DNA of 64,000 bases from Thiodiazotropha sp050305635 (GTDB lineage: Bacteria > Pseudomonadota > Gammaproteobacteria > Chromatiales > Chromatiaceae), in contig JBNLFS010000034.1 of the NCBI GenBank assembly GCA_050305635.1, positions 48,563 to 112,562 on the forward strand. The letters are read 5' to 3'. The position numbers were made by a program, and so were the translations under genes. Positions 52,201-59,535 of the stretch are shown here, piece by piece. Below the pieces are notes generated by a model. The model searched no databases, was not told where the DNA came from, and worked only from the letters and a program-made list of their open reading frames with translations. Within the stretch, counting starts at the first letter, position 1. The number at the start of each line of letters is the position of its first letter.

Positions 52201-54942
52201 TGTTAAGCGTGATAAACCGCCTTTCAAAGCCCGGCTTGCAAATTCGATTGCCACCACAGGGAACATTTCCGAAGCGGAGATGTACGCAGGTGTGGCAAGA
52301 TGCGTCAACAGACCAACGATCGCAAGTGCCTGTTTATCGTGAATTTCCGGCCAGTTGGAAATGTCATCGTCATAGCGATTCAAAACCCCTTCAATCTCGG
52401 CTACCCCTTTGAGCATCATTTCCTCGGAGATCTGTAATGGCAGATCAATACCCAGCTCGGACAGGGCTTGCCGGCCTCTGTCAATCGCCTGGGTCAGGTT
52501 GAGTTCTACCGTGTGTATGTCGATCAGCATCTGGTAGATTCGGGTGCGTGAACGGCTCTCAGTGGTGCAAGAGAGTAGATTTTCAAGGTTTTCAATTGAA
52601 GTAGAGACTTCACCCAGATAAAACAGGATTTCCGCTTTATGAAACAGCAACTCAAAGTGTGATTCCGTTATCTCTGGATCATTGTTCTGAAATAGCTTCT
52701 CGCCGGTAGTATAAAAATCCAGAGCTGAGCCATAAGCCATGGTGGCTCTTGCGGCATCCCCCGCTTTCAGATTCAGAAGCGCAAGGTGTCTTTTCTCGTC
52801 CTCTGAATCGACAATCGGTAGACTAAGATTGAGTTGCTGCGTAGCTTGAAGCGGGGCCTCATTTGGCTGGGTTTGTTCGAGTAGAAAGTGACCTAAACGA
52901 TTGTGGATGTGCTGAGCCTCATCAGAAGGTAACGACTCATACACGGCTTGCTGGATTCGATCGTGGGTAAAACGGGCATGATGTCCGGTAACCGCCACCA
53001 GTCCCAGGTTCTCGGCAGAGGATAGTCGTTGCTGGACTGTCTGGTTGTCGAGTTGGGCGCCCACTGCCAGCAGTTCCAGGGGGAATGTATTGCCGATACA
53101 GGATGCCACCTGCAGGATTCGGGTGGTTTCTTTGTTGATCCTGGAGAGTTTACGCAACATCAGTTCCACAACATTGCTGCTGATGTCCAACGCGTTGATG
53201 CGCTCCAGTTCCCATTGCCAATCATCCTTTTGAGCGTTGTAGAACAATGCCTCTTCACTAATCAGGGTTTCCAGAATCTGGCGTATGAAAAACGGATTGC
53301 CGTCGGTTTTCGTGTGGATGACCTGTGCGATTTCAGAGGTCTCTTCGATCGGGATATCCAAAGCGGCCGAGATCAGGGTCATCGTTTGGGTTAAATCGAG
53401 CCCGTAGAGTGAAATCTGATCGATATGTGCGGATGTTTCCTCCAGTTTTGCAATCAGTTTTGTAAGTGAGTGATGGGGGGAAAGGTCATTATTCCTAAAT
53501 GCCCCAATGATCATAAAATGATTTTGCACTGAGCGAGTGGCTATCATGTGAATCAATTCAAGTGAAGCGCTATCCGCCCATTGAATATCATCGAGGAAAA
53601 GCACAAGGGGTTGTTTCGATCCTACGATACAGTGGAAGAAGCCAAGCAATGCAACGGCAAAGCGGTTTGCCGTCTCTGCGGTATCCAGCTTCGGGGGTAG
53701 TTGTTGGGGACCGATAACATTTTCCAAAATGGGTAGAAACTCAACGATTAAACCGGCATTGACACCCAGGGATTCCAATACCCGAGTGCGAAATGATTCC
53801 AGTTCATCAGGGGTGCCCGCAAGCAATTGATGACACAGTTGAGTAAAGGCTTCTGCAAATCCGGCATAGGGTAGCGCACGTACAGTCTGATCGAATTTTC
53901 CGCTGATGTAGCGTCCGCCTGCCGCCGCCACGGGGAATCGCAGCTCACTGACCAGGGTTGTTTTTCCAATCCCTGAGAAACCGGAAATGAACACGATCCG
54001 ACGCTCGCCGGAGTGCGCTTGATCCAGTGCTGTTTGGAGCTGTCTCTGCTCACTTTCCCGCCCATACAAAACCGGTAAAAAACGCAAATGACCGGGATGG
54101 TCGAAGTGGCCGAGATCGAACGGTGTGATGTCTGTGTGTGACTGCCACTCATTTAAACATCGCCATAGGTCTCGTCGAAGTCCTCGAGCGGTCTGATAAC
54201 GGTTATCCGGGATTTTTGCGAGCAGTCGTAGAATGATATCTGAAATGGTTTTGGGAATACCCGTTTCGCATTGAATCGGTGCGACGGGCTGTTGAGCGAG
54301 ATGTGCGTGAATCCACCCTCCACTATCCTCGGCCTGGAACGGCAGTATGCCTGTGAACATCTCATAGAACACGATGCCTAACGAATAGAGGTCACTGCGT
54401 TCATCGACCGGCAGGTCGATGCGTCCGGTCTGTTCCGGCGCCAGATAGGGCAATTGGCCGTCGATGCTGTAAGAGAAAGCACATTCGTCATGGCTTTGCT
54501 TGGCGAACTCGAGGTCGATGATCACCGCTTCATTTTTATTGCTCCGAACCAGCAGGTTCGATGCAGCGATATCGCAATGAATGACTCCGGCGGCATGTAA
54601 TGTCTCTAGGGCTTCGGTTACACTCAATGCCAGGGGGAGTGCCCTATCAATATGGCGATGCTCGGGATGACTGAAGAATGTCTTGAATGTGCTGCCGGGG
54701 ATGAACTCCATTTCCAGGGCTGTGCGACCTTTCCATTCACAACGACCCAGGATTTTTCGCACCGCGTGGAGATCGAGTCTGGAGCCGATCTCGTATTCGC
54801 GATCGAGGCGCGCCATTACGGAATTCGAAGGAATGGCCTGAGTAGGGTATTTCAGCAGGATCGCAGCGGAATCCGAGGACTCGCGCCGTTCCAGGGTGAA
54901 CGCGGATCCTGTATGAATACTCCGTACGTCCGCAACACCCAT
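49228..54942 (-). CDS. Ser/Thr kinase-like / AAA ATPase / GAF / GGDEF / EAL signalling protein
   Basis: 1904 residues. Order: kinase-like domain (about 15-265) with Lys31, catalytic loop HCDIAASNLLV (HRD is HCD; Cys at 123) and DLE (143-145) in place of DFG; AAA/predictor ATPase (about 290-560) with Walker A GFSGIGKT at 321-328 and LFLDDIQWAD; a long helical-repeat region (about 700-1230); GAF (about 1290-1450); GGDEF with RLGGDEFVLLM (about 1557-1567); EAL with GAEALIRWNHP (about 1684) and DDFGTGYSSLSYL. The GGDEF and EAL motifs look intact, so it could make or break cyclic di-GMP. The DFG change makes phosphorylation uncertain. STK-AAA-GAF proteins usually end in a histidine kinase. The DNA is more AT-rich than its neighbours. 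Confidence 0.9.
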   Translation of the reverse strand: MGVADVRSIHTGSAFTLERRESSDSAAILLKYPTQAIPSNSVMARLDREYEIGSRLDLHAVRKILGRCEWKGRTALEMEFIPGSTFKTFFSHPEHRHIDRALPLALSVTEALETLHAAGVIHCDIAASNLLVRSNKNEAVIIDLEFAKQSHDECAFSYSIDGQLPYLAPEQTGRIDLPVDERSDLYSLGIVFYEMFTGILPFQAEDSGGWIHAHLAQQPVAPIQCETGIPKTISDIILRLLAKIPDNRYQTARGLRRDLWRCLNEWQSHTDITPFDLGHFDHPGHLRFLPVLYGRESEQRQLQTALDQAHSGERRIVFISGFSGIGKTTLVSELRFPVAAAGGRYISGKFDQTVRALPYAGFAEAFTQLCHQLLAGTPDELESFRTRVLESLGVNAGLIVEFLPILENVIGPQQLPPKLDTAETANRFAVALLGFFHCIVGSKQPLVLFLDDIQWADSASLELIHMIATRSVQNHFMIIGAFRNNDLSPHHSLTKLIAKLEETSAHIDQISLYGLDLTQTMTLISAALDIPIEETSEIAQVIHTKTDGNPFFIRQILETLISEEALFYNAQKDDWQWELERINALDISSNVVELMLRKLSRINKETTRILQVASCIGNTFPLELLAVGAQLDNQTVQQRLSSAENLGLVAVTGHHARFTHDRIQQAVYESLPSDEAQHIHNRLGHFLLEQTQPNEAPLQATQQLNLSLPIVDSEDEKRHLALLNLKAGDAARATMAYGSALDFYTTGEKLFQNNDPEITESHFELLFHKAEILFYLGEVSTSIENLENLLSCTTESRSRTRIYQMLIDIHTVELNLTQAIDRGRQALSELGIDLPLQISEEMMLKGVAEIEGVLNRYDDDISNWPEIHDKQALAIVGLLTHLATPAYISASEMFPVVAIEFASRALKGGLSRLTCFALSVFGMLLGVGLQHYENALRIGQLATKIAQRPDAAALRARTNFFHASFIQHWREPLEATLPFYDEGWRIGIETGDLQFASYCINHMHGNGLLAGQSLSELDQSLAQYSDINHIIRQEDGEQFFNVLQRTVKVLINPSETMLDTNLQYKGLMVVKLWQQKHNATMLSVYHIMRCMLTLILEQSDEALNEAQQAADVLAGLSGMTWVVQHHFLHALALTQAVREDRLSGDKPRIQIEHYRKQLQTWAQHCPQNYRPKWLLVEAEILNLDHPGGDRGQLLDAYDAAIDAAAGAGRTIDLALACERAAACWMRRDKPLLAGLYLQRTIECYESWGAKTKVDLLMQRYASQLLTLQPRSSDNQTNSSSDSLHAVDIYSILKAAQTVAGEFVMDRMLARLIQLVIETAGAQSGFLLLKQDNEWRVVAAQYPGNASVEVLQWRTLADFPEIAPTVINYVDRTQKSVNLDDASKSTIFASDHSIASRNCRSLLCLPIINRGELAGILYLENNLSSHAFTRTHTQILQLLTTQAISSLEISRYYARVQTLNRSLEDEIEERKRTQSKLEFLANHDPLTNLPNRRLFYDRIKHAIQHAARNHNRVAVLFLDLDQFKNINDTLSHQVGDHLLQQVAKRLIAQIREEDTLGRLGGDEFVLLMEGHFDVHDLSTIALKVLSLFQQPFHVDGHDLFPTASLGISLYPDDAKDVDQLLRNADAAMYQAKQQGRNNFCYFSAKLAHAVATRLTLEQDLHRAIERSELELYYQPQISLETGKITGAEALIRWNHPTRGLLLPGSFIPIAEENGSIISIGEWVIRQACHQLQSWRLNGFHIGRLAINVSGSQIGPHGQFIALMERILDEYTISPSTLELELTESVILQDIEFTMHALEALNNLSINLAIDDFGTGYSSLSYLHRLPVQRLKIDRSFVMGLPHARDSAMIIQSIMLLGQNLGKEIIAEGIENSAQHQFLLEAGCPEGQGFLFGGPMPLTAFNSRLE

Positions 54943-55141
54943 CGAAGTGTACCCATATCATCAGTGTTCTTTAAAGGATAACCCTAATGATTATAGGGTT
55001 CTAGTGGATGTTAGGATTTTACATACTTAGTCATGACAACATCATTCCGTGTTCGAAGTTGCCCTGGAAGCAATCGATGCCGCTACTCCACAGTGCGCCT
55101 GTGCTGCGGGGGGGCTGGCTGCTACCTGAGGGGCGATGGCT

Positions 55142-55918
55142 TCATGCGAACGGTGGCTTGTTCGATCGGGTGCTGTGCATAACCAGCCAGGGTGAGATGG
55201 TGGCAAACAGGCTGCAGACGATCAGCGCACCGGCGGGCAGATCCAGCCATAGTGACAGCAGCAGACCAGCCGCATAACCAAATCCGCCCAGCAGATAGGC
55301 CAGCCAGAGTTGAAACTGTTGATCCCGTTTCCGAGTTGCGATGGCGGGCAGAATCAGACTCGCGAAGACCAGGTAGACCCCAACCAGCTGCACCGATACC
55401 GTAACGGTTACGGCAAACAAGGGGTAGAACAGCAAGGGGTGATTTCTGTTTGGAAGGAAAAACCAAGCAAGGAGTATGACCGCGTACAGGAGCGAGGGCG
55501 CCAGCAGATCGGCATAACCGACCCAGAGGATTTGACCGACCAGCAGATCCTGAAGATGTTCGCCGCCCTCCGGATTGTGCGCCAGCAGCAGTATTCCCAC
55601 ACAGGCGGAGACCACGAACAGCACACCGATCAGCGCCTCCTGGATATCGGGCCAGAGTTTCTCGACCCCCCAGAGTAAAACAGCACCGGCCAGTGCGGCG
55701 ATAAAAGCGGCCAGTTGGGCGGCCATACCGTGTTCATCCCAACCGAGGTTGGCCGCAAGTATGACCCCTACACCGGCAATCTGGGCAATCGCCAGATCGA
55801 TGAAGATGATGCCCCGGGCGAGCACCTGTCGACCCAGGGGGACGTGGGTAGAGAGGATCAGCAACCCCGCCGCGAAGGCGGGGCCGAGAATGCCGATGTC
55901 AAGATCGGCCGGGCTCAT
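55142..55918 (-). CDS. Metal ABC transporter permease (ZnuB family)
   Basis: 258 residues, starting MSPADLDIGILGPAF, with about eight hydrophobic spans. Segments GIIFIDLAIAQIAGVGV and VGVYLVFASLILPAIA are the conserved ABC-3 family regions of Zn/Mn permeases. It overlaps the stop of the substrate-binding gene by 4 nt. It carries metal through the inner membrane with a binding protein and an ATPase, but no ATPase gene lies next to it. Confidence 0.9.
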   Translation of the reverse strand: MSPADLDIGILGPAFAAGLLILSTHVPLGRQVLARGIIFIDLAIAQIAGVGVILAANLGWDEHGMAAQLAAFIAALAGAVLLWGVEKLWPDIQEALIGVLFVVSACVGILLLAHNPEGGEHLQDLLVGQILWVGYADLLAPSLLYAVILLAWFFLPNRNHPLLFYPLFAVTVTVSVQLVGVYLVFASLILPAIATRKRDQQFQLWLAYLLGGFGYAAGLLLSLWLDLPAGALIVCSLFATISPWLVMHSTRSNKPPFA

Positions 55919-56823
55919 GGCAGCGTCTGCAGCAGGCGTGCAAGGGTATCGTCGAACAGTCCGAACAGATCCTTTGCGCCCTCGCTGCCGCCCACGGTAA
56001 AAGGCAGCTCCACCGTTGGGATGCCTGCCTCCCGGGCAAGCCACTGATCGGCCCGTTCATCCTGGTAGGCGGCCCGGATCACCATCTGAGCCGGGTGGGC
56101 GGAGAGTTCCGCCTTGAGTTCCGCCAGATGACCCGCCGAGGGTGGTACGCCAGGCTTGGTTTCCAACTGCCCCGCCTCATGCAGACCCAGCCAATCGAAC
56201 AGGTAGACCCAGCTCTTGTGGTGCACCACCACCCGTTTTCCCCGCAAGGGTTCAGCTTCGTGCTCCCAACGCTGAATCGCTGAGTTCCAACGGGCGGAGA
56301 AGTCGGCCAGACGGGCGTCATAATCCGTGGCATGGGCCGGGTCAAGCTGTTTAAGTCGAGCACTCAATACAATGGCGATCTCAGCAAGACGCCGCGGGTC
56401 GGTCTGCACATGGGGATTGCCTTCCGGGTGGACATCCCCCTGGGTCCGGTCAACCGATTCGGGGATTTCCAGACGCGTCACCTGCATGGCCGCTTCGAAC
56501 AGCCCGGGTCTGCCCGATTGTATATGGGCATTGCCGGACTGGCGTTGCAGCATCGGCAGCCAGCCGGTTTCGAGACCCGCACCGGTGCAGACCGCCAGGT
56601 CGGCCCGGCGCAGACGCGCAATCAGGGAGGGGCGCGCCTGGATGTGGTGGGGATCCTGACGGGCGGTGGTGGCGGTGGTGATCTGCGCATGCGCACCCGC
56701 CAGTTCCTGCGTCAGAGCGGCCCATTCGGGTTCACAGGCAAAGACCTGAAGATCGGCGGCGCTGGCGTGTCCCTGGAACAGGGCAAACCACAGGATGATC
56801 GAGAATCGAATCAAATGTTTCAT
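55915..56823 (-). CDS. Metal-binding periplasmic substrate-binding protein (ZnuA family)
   Basis: 302 residues with a signal peptide (1-22, GHASAA). Candidate metal ligands sit in DPHHIQARP (about residue 60), GNPHVQTDPR (about 138) and VVVHHKSWVY (about 200), the usual three-His pattern of cluster A-I proteins, plus an acidic Asp/Glu near 270. The long His-rich loop of many ZnuA proteins is short here (GDVHPEGNPH). Zinc is likely but manganese cannot be excluded. First of two overlapping transporter genes; the porin gene is 14 bp upstream. Confidence 0.9.
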   Translation of the reverse strand: MKHLIRFSIILWFALFQGHASAADLQVFACEPEWAALTQELAGAHAQITTATTARQDPHHIQARPSLIARLRRADLAVCTGAGLETGWLPMLQRQSGNAHIQSGRPGLFEAAMQVTRLEIPESVDRTQGDVHPEGNPHVQTDPRRLAEIAIVLSARLKQLDPAHATDYDARLADFSARWNSAIQRWEHEAEPLRGKRVVVHHKSWVYLFDWLGLHEAGQLETKPGVPPSAGHLAELKAELSAHPAQMVIRAAYQDERADQWLAREAGIPTVELPFTVGGSEGAKDLFGLFDDTLARLLQTLP

Positions 56824-56837
56824 GGTCTGTCTCCTGC

Positions 56838-57992
56838 TCAGTACGAGTGCGCGCCATGCGCCCCCAGGCTCATCTGGTATTGCAATAACCACTGGTTGTC
56901 GGATTCAGCGGTCGATTCGTCCCGGTTGAACTGCAGCCGCAGGCGACTGTATTCGCTGTTGGCGTAGTCCAGCATGAGCGTGTTGACCGAGGGGTCGTGA
57001 CCTTGTTTGTCGAGTACTGTTCCGGCATACGCCGCGCCGGGTTCATCCGCCTTCAGCCGGGAGTGGCGCAATCCGACCCGCCAGCCATGTATGAACTGGA
57101 AGACGGCCTGGACGTACCAACCGTCCGAGGTGACATCCAGGGGCAGGGTATCGGATTCTGCCGGGGTGAACTCACCCTCGTCCTGGCGCTGGATGTACTC
57201 GGCCTGAAGCTTGAAGTTACGTTCGTAGCCGTTACCCTCCGGCGCCCATTTCCAGACGAAATCGGCGATGATCAGGTCGCTGTCGCCACTGAACAGATCC
57301 TCGCCGGACTCGCTCTCGGTTTCCCGGTCGGCGGACTTCGCGGACAGGTAGGAGAGTCCCGCCCGCCAGCTGTGGCTTTCATTCAGATCGTCACCGAGGT
57401 GGAAAAAGGCTGACCAGGCGCCACGTCCGTCATTGTCACCGCCGCCCGCGGGGAAGGCCTCACCTCGCAGCCATTCGGCACCGAACTCCAGGAACAGGTC
57501 GGTGGGCGCCAGCCAGCGTCCCTGAACTCCATCATCTCCCAACTGGTTACCCAGCATGGCCCGGTAGACCAGGGGTGCATCGACAAAATCCCAGACATGG
57601 GCATGTTGCTCATTCAGGTAGCCGATACCCGAGAAAAACCGTCCGGCGCGCAGAGTCAGGCCATGGCCCAGTCCCGTCGTCTGGACGAAGGCGTTCTCCA
57701 CCTCGGCGGAGCCCTCGCCGGTCAGGGCCAGGGTCAGCTGGCCATACCAGTCAGGGTCGATATTGGCGCTCAGGGAGAGTTCCGACTCACCCAGGGAAAA
57801 GCCGGCCTCTCCCGGGCCGGTCTCCTCGGCGAGGGGAAATCCGGGCAGGGTATAGGTATCCGGATCGGATTCGAAATCCCCGTAGGTGCCGCTCAGAATG
57901 AGGGCGATGTCTGGATTGAAGTGGGTGTCCGCCGCCGGGGCGAACGCAGGCAGGGCGGCGCAGGCCGCGAACAATATTTTTCCGCAATTCAT
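56838..57992 (-). CDS. Outer-membrane beta-barrel protein, probably metal-uptake porin
   Basis: 384 residues. Signal peptide 1-21 (ALPAFAPA), then an alternating amphipathic pattern of about 16 strands rich in Gly, Asp and aromatic residues, ending in a strand with WLLQYQMSL. GGAG 7 nt upstream gives a firm start. The phrase GHGLTLRAGRFFSGIGYLNEQHAHVWDFVD resembles proteins found beside zinc ABC transporters. Its position in the same operon suggests entry of zinc through the outer membrane, but a general porin is possible. Confidence 0.75.
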   Translation of the reverse strand: MNCGKILFAACAALPAFAPAADTHFNPDIALILSGTYGDFESDPDTYTLPGFPLAEETGPGEAGFSLGESELSLSANIDPDWYGQLTLALTGEGSAEVENAFVQTTGLGHGLTLRAGRFFSGIGYLNEQHAHVWDFVDAPLVYRAMLGNQLGDDGVQGRWLAPTDLFLEFGAEWLRGEAFPAGGGDNDGRGAWSAFFHLGDDLNESHSWRAGLSYLSAKSADRETESESGEDLFSGDSDLIIADFVWKWAPEGNGYERNFKLQAEYIQRQDEGEFTPAESDTLPLDVTSDGWYVQAVFQFIHGWRVGLRHSRLKADEPGAAYAGTVLDKQGHDPSVNTLMLDYANSEYSRLRLQFNRDESTAESDNQWLLQYQMSLGAHGAHSY

Positions 57993-58065
57993 GCAGTTTC
58001 TCCGAATTCAGTGCACGGGGAATCTCCGATCACTGACGTGCCGGATTACCCCAACAAACAGGTGC

Positions 58066-58362
58066 TCAGACTGAAACGGGAACGGGTGGGCCGCGTTGGC
58101 TTAGTACGCAGCGAAACGGGGGTTTCAGGGTTGGCGAGACAAGGTTGCCAAGCGTTTCGAAGCGGACGGTGAAATGCTGAGTGCAGGGAATTGGTTGAGC
58201 AGCAAGGGCACCGTTTCCAAGGTGTCCCGCGAACACGCAGATCTCGCACACCTCATCGTCATGTTCCAGGTGGGCGGTCAGTTCATGGTGTAACTGCAGC
58301 CAGCCAAGTAACAGGAGAGAGAGCGCCAGGAACAGGTGAAATTTATGCTGCAGTGGCCTCAA
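58066..58362 (-). CDS. Small His/Cys-containing membrane-anchored protein (DUF2946-like)
   Basis: 98 residues, TTG start. One hydrophobic span (about 10-22) is followed by LHHELTAHLEHDDEVCEICVFAGHLGNG, dense in His, Asp and Cys, which could bind metal. Similar small proteins precede zinc porin/ABC genes in some gammaproteobacteria and are thought to help metal homeostasis. It is the first gene of the four-gene operon. No Zur or Fur box of clear quality is seen upstream; TGATAATTGTCA at 58379-58390 is only a weak palindrome. Confidence 0.65.
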   Translation of the reverse strand: MRPLQHKFHLFLALSLLLLGWLQLHHELTAHLEHDDEVCEICVFAGHLGNGALAAQPIPCTQHFTVRFETLGNLVSPTLKPPFRCVLSQRGPPVPVSV

Positions 58363-58702
58363 ACGGGATCCATGTGGAAGTGATAATTGTCAATCAGGCT
58401 ATATTGTTTGATGGTTTTTGAATCACGTCAATACTGTATTTAGGATTACTGTCCCGAATAGACTACTGGCTATGAGGATACAAATATCATCTGGACTAGA
58501 CAATCAAATTTACGATGTCGTGCTTTGAGCGGATTAACAAATAAAGAGTCAGAACGTCCCTTCTTCATTCAGGAGAAAGGACGTTCTGATCTCAATTGGG
58601 TAGGGATGTTTTGTGTTGATCTCGTGATTATTACAAGCAGAGGTCTTTCGGTCACAACTTAGACAAACCGAGTGATAACCGCTCCCAAGGTTTGTTGCAG
58701 GC
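58363..58702. other. Gene-free gap with hairpin
   Basis: 340 bp, AT-rich. Besides the hairpin at 58549-58589 and the palindromic TGATAATTGTCA at about 58379-58390, upstream of the metal operon, I see nothing further. Confidence 0.4.
58549..58589 (-). terminator. Probable terminator of the PEP-CTERM gene
   Basis: TCAGAACGTCC/GGACGTTCTGA, an 11-bp stem with a 19-nt loop. Read on the minus strand it is followed by a T-rich stretch (CTCTTTATTTGTT). It lies 114 nt after the PEP-CTERM stop. Confidence 0.6.
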
Positions 58703-59242
58703 CTATGCGATTTCAGAGAAAGATTTACGCTTTTTGTTTATTGTGACAAAACCCAGCAGGCCTGATGCAAACAACCACGCAGCGGCAGGTAAGGGAACTG
58801 GATTCGGAGTGGTGCCAGTAGATGCTACAGCGTCCAAGGACAGGGAATAGGCCGATGTTATTGAGGAATCCGTTGCATTCAATCCTGCGCCGGTTATGGC
58901 AAATCGCTGGCCGTATCTCAGGTTGCTTATGGTTAAATCGAAAGTCTCATCCAAGGTATATGTTTGCCGGGTATTGAGGTTTATTAGCAGAAGTTCATCG
59001 TTATACATCCCCGAGTGCGACCCGGAAAAATTTATACTGACGCCCTGACGATAATTCTGATAATTATATGTATTGAAATCGAACTCATCCCAAAAAGTTC
59101 CTGATGTTTCAATCGAATAGCTAGGGTCGGGATTCGTGAGCGGCGCATAGAATGTGCCCGTATTATAGGTGGCCGCCTGAGCGTGTAATCCGAAGGTGAT
59201 AAACGAGAAAAGAGCGGATGCTTGCAAAAGATATTTCTTCAT
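58703..59242 (-). CDS. PEP-CTERM-type surface/matrix protein
   Basis: 179 residues. Signal peptide (1-23, LHAQA), a beta-rich middle domain with many Asn, Thr and Tyr, and a C-terminal sorting signal VPLPAAAWLFASGLLGFV followed by basic INKKRKS. This VPLPAA variant of PEP-CTERM is cut by an exosortase, and such proteins go to the surface or the matrix of exopolysaccharide-producing Gram-negatives. No exosortase is in the window. I take the ATG at 59242 (AAGGA 8 nt upstream) over the GTG at 59248. An FNR-like box lies 113 nt upstream. Confidence 0.9.
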   Translation of the reverse strand: MKKYLLQASALFSFITFGLHAQAATYNTGTFYAPLTNPDPSYSIETSGTFWDEFDFNTYNYQNYRQGVSINFSGSHSGMYNDELLLINLNTRQTYTLDETFDLTISNLRYGQRFAITGAGLNATDSSITSAYSLSLDAVASTGTTPNPVPLPAAAWLFASGLLGFVTINKKRKSFSEIA

Positions 59243-59354
59243 GATCACTTTCCTTATGAAATTGAATATGCGGAAGGGACAACTGACTCATCGCGATTGG
59301 TCCGTTTACGGTTGAGTCAGCGCTTATTATACTTTTTGGATTGCTGTATTGAGA

Positions 59355-59368
59355 TTGAGCTGGATCAA
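59355..59368. promoter_or_regulatory. FNR-like box upstream of the PEP-CTERM gene
   Basis: TTGAGCTGGATCAA differs from the FNR consensus TTGAT-N4-ATCAA by one base. It is 113-126 nt upstream of the PEP-CTERM start and in a 293-bp gap (59243-59535) that has no other clear feature. Confidence 0.45.
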
Positions 59369-59535
59369 TTTCGAGATATTATTTCTTTATAACACTGACC
59401 GGAATGCTTGAGAGATTCTGTACTAGCGCAGTATCTTTATTTGCTTGCGTTTAATTTCCTCAATGGTGATCTGCTCTGGTCTCGGGCACTACACTAGATG
59501 ATCAGGGGTTATGCGGAGAAAATCGATGTTATGCG

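Noticed and set aside
58379..58390. TGATAATTGTCA as a Zur/Fur box for the metal operon
   Set aside because: Only a short imperfect palindrome; it does not match a full Fur or Zur consensus.
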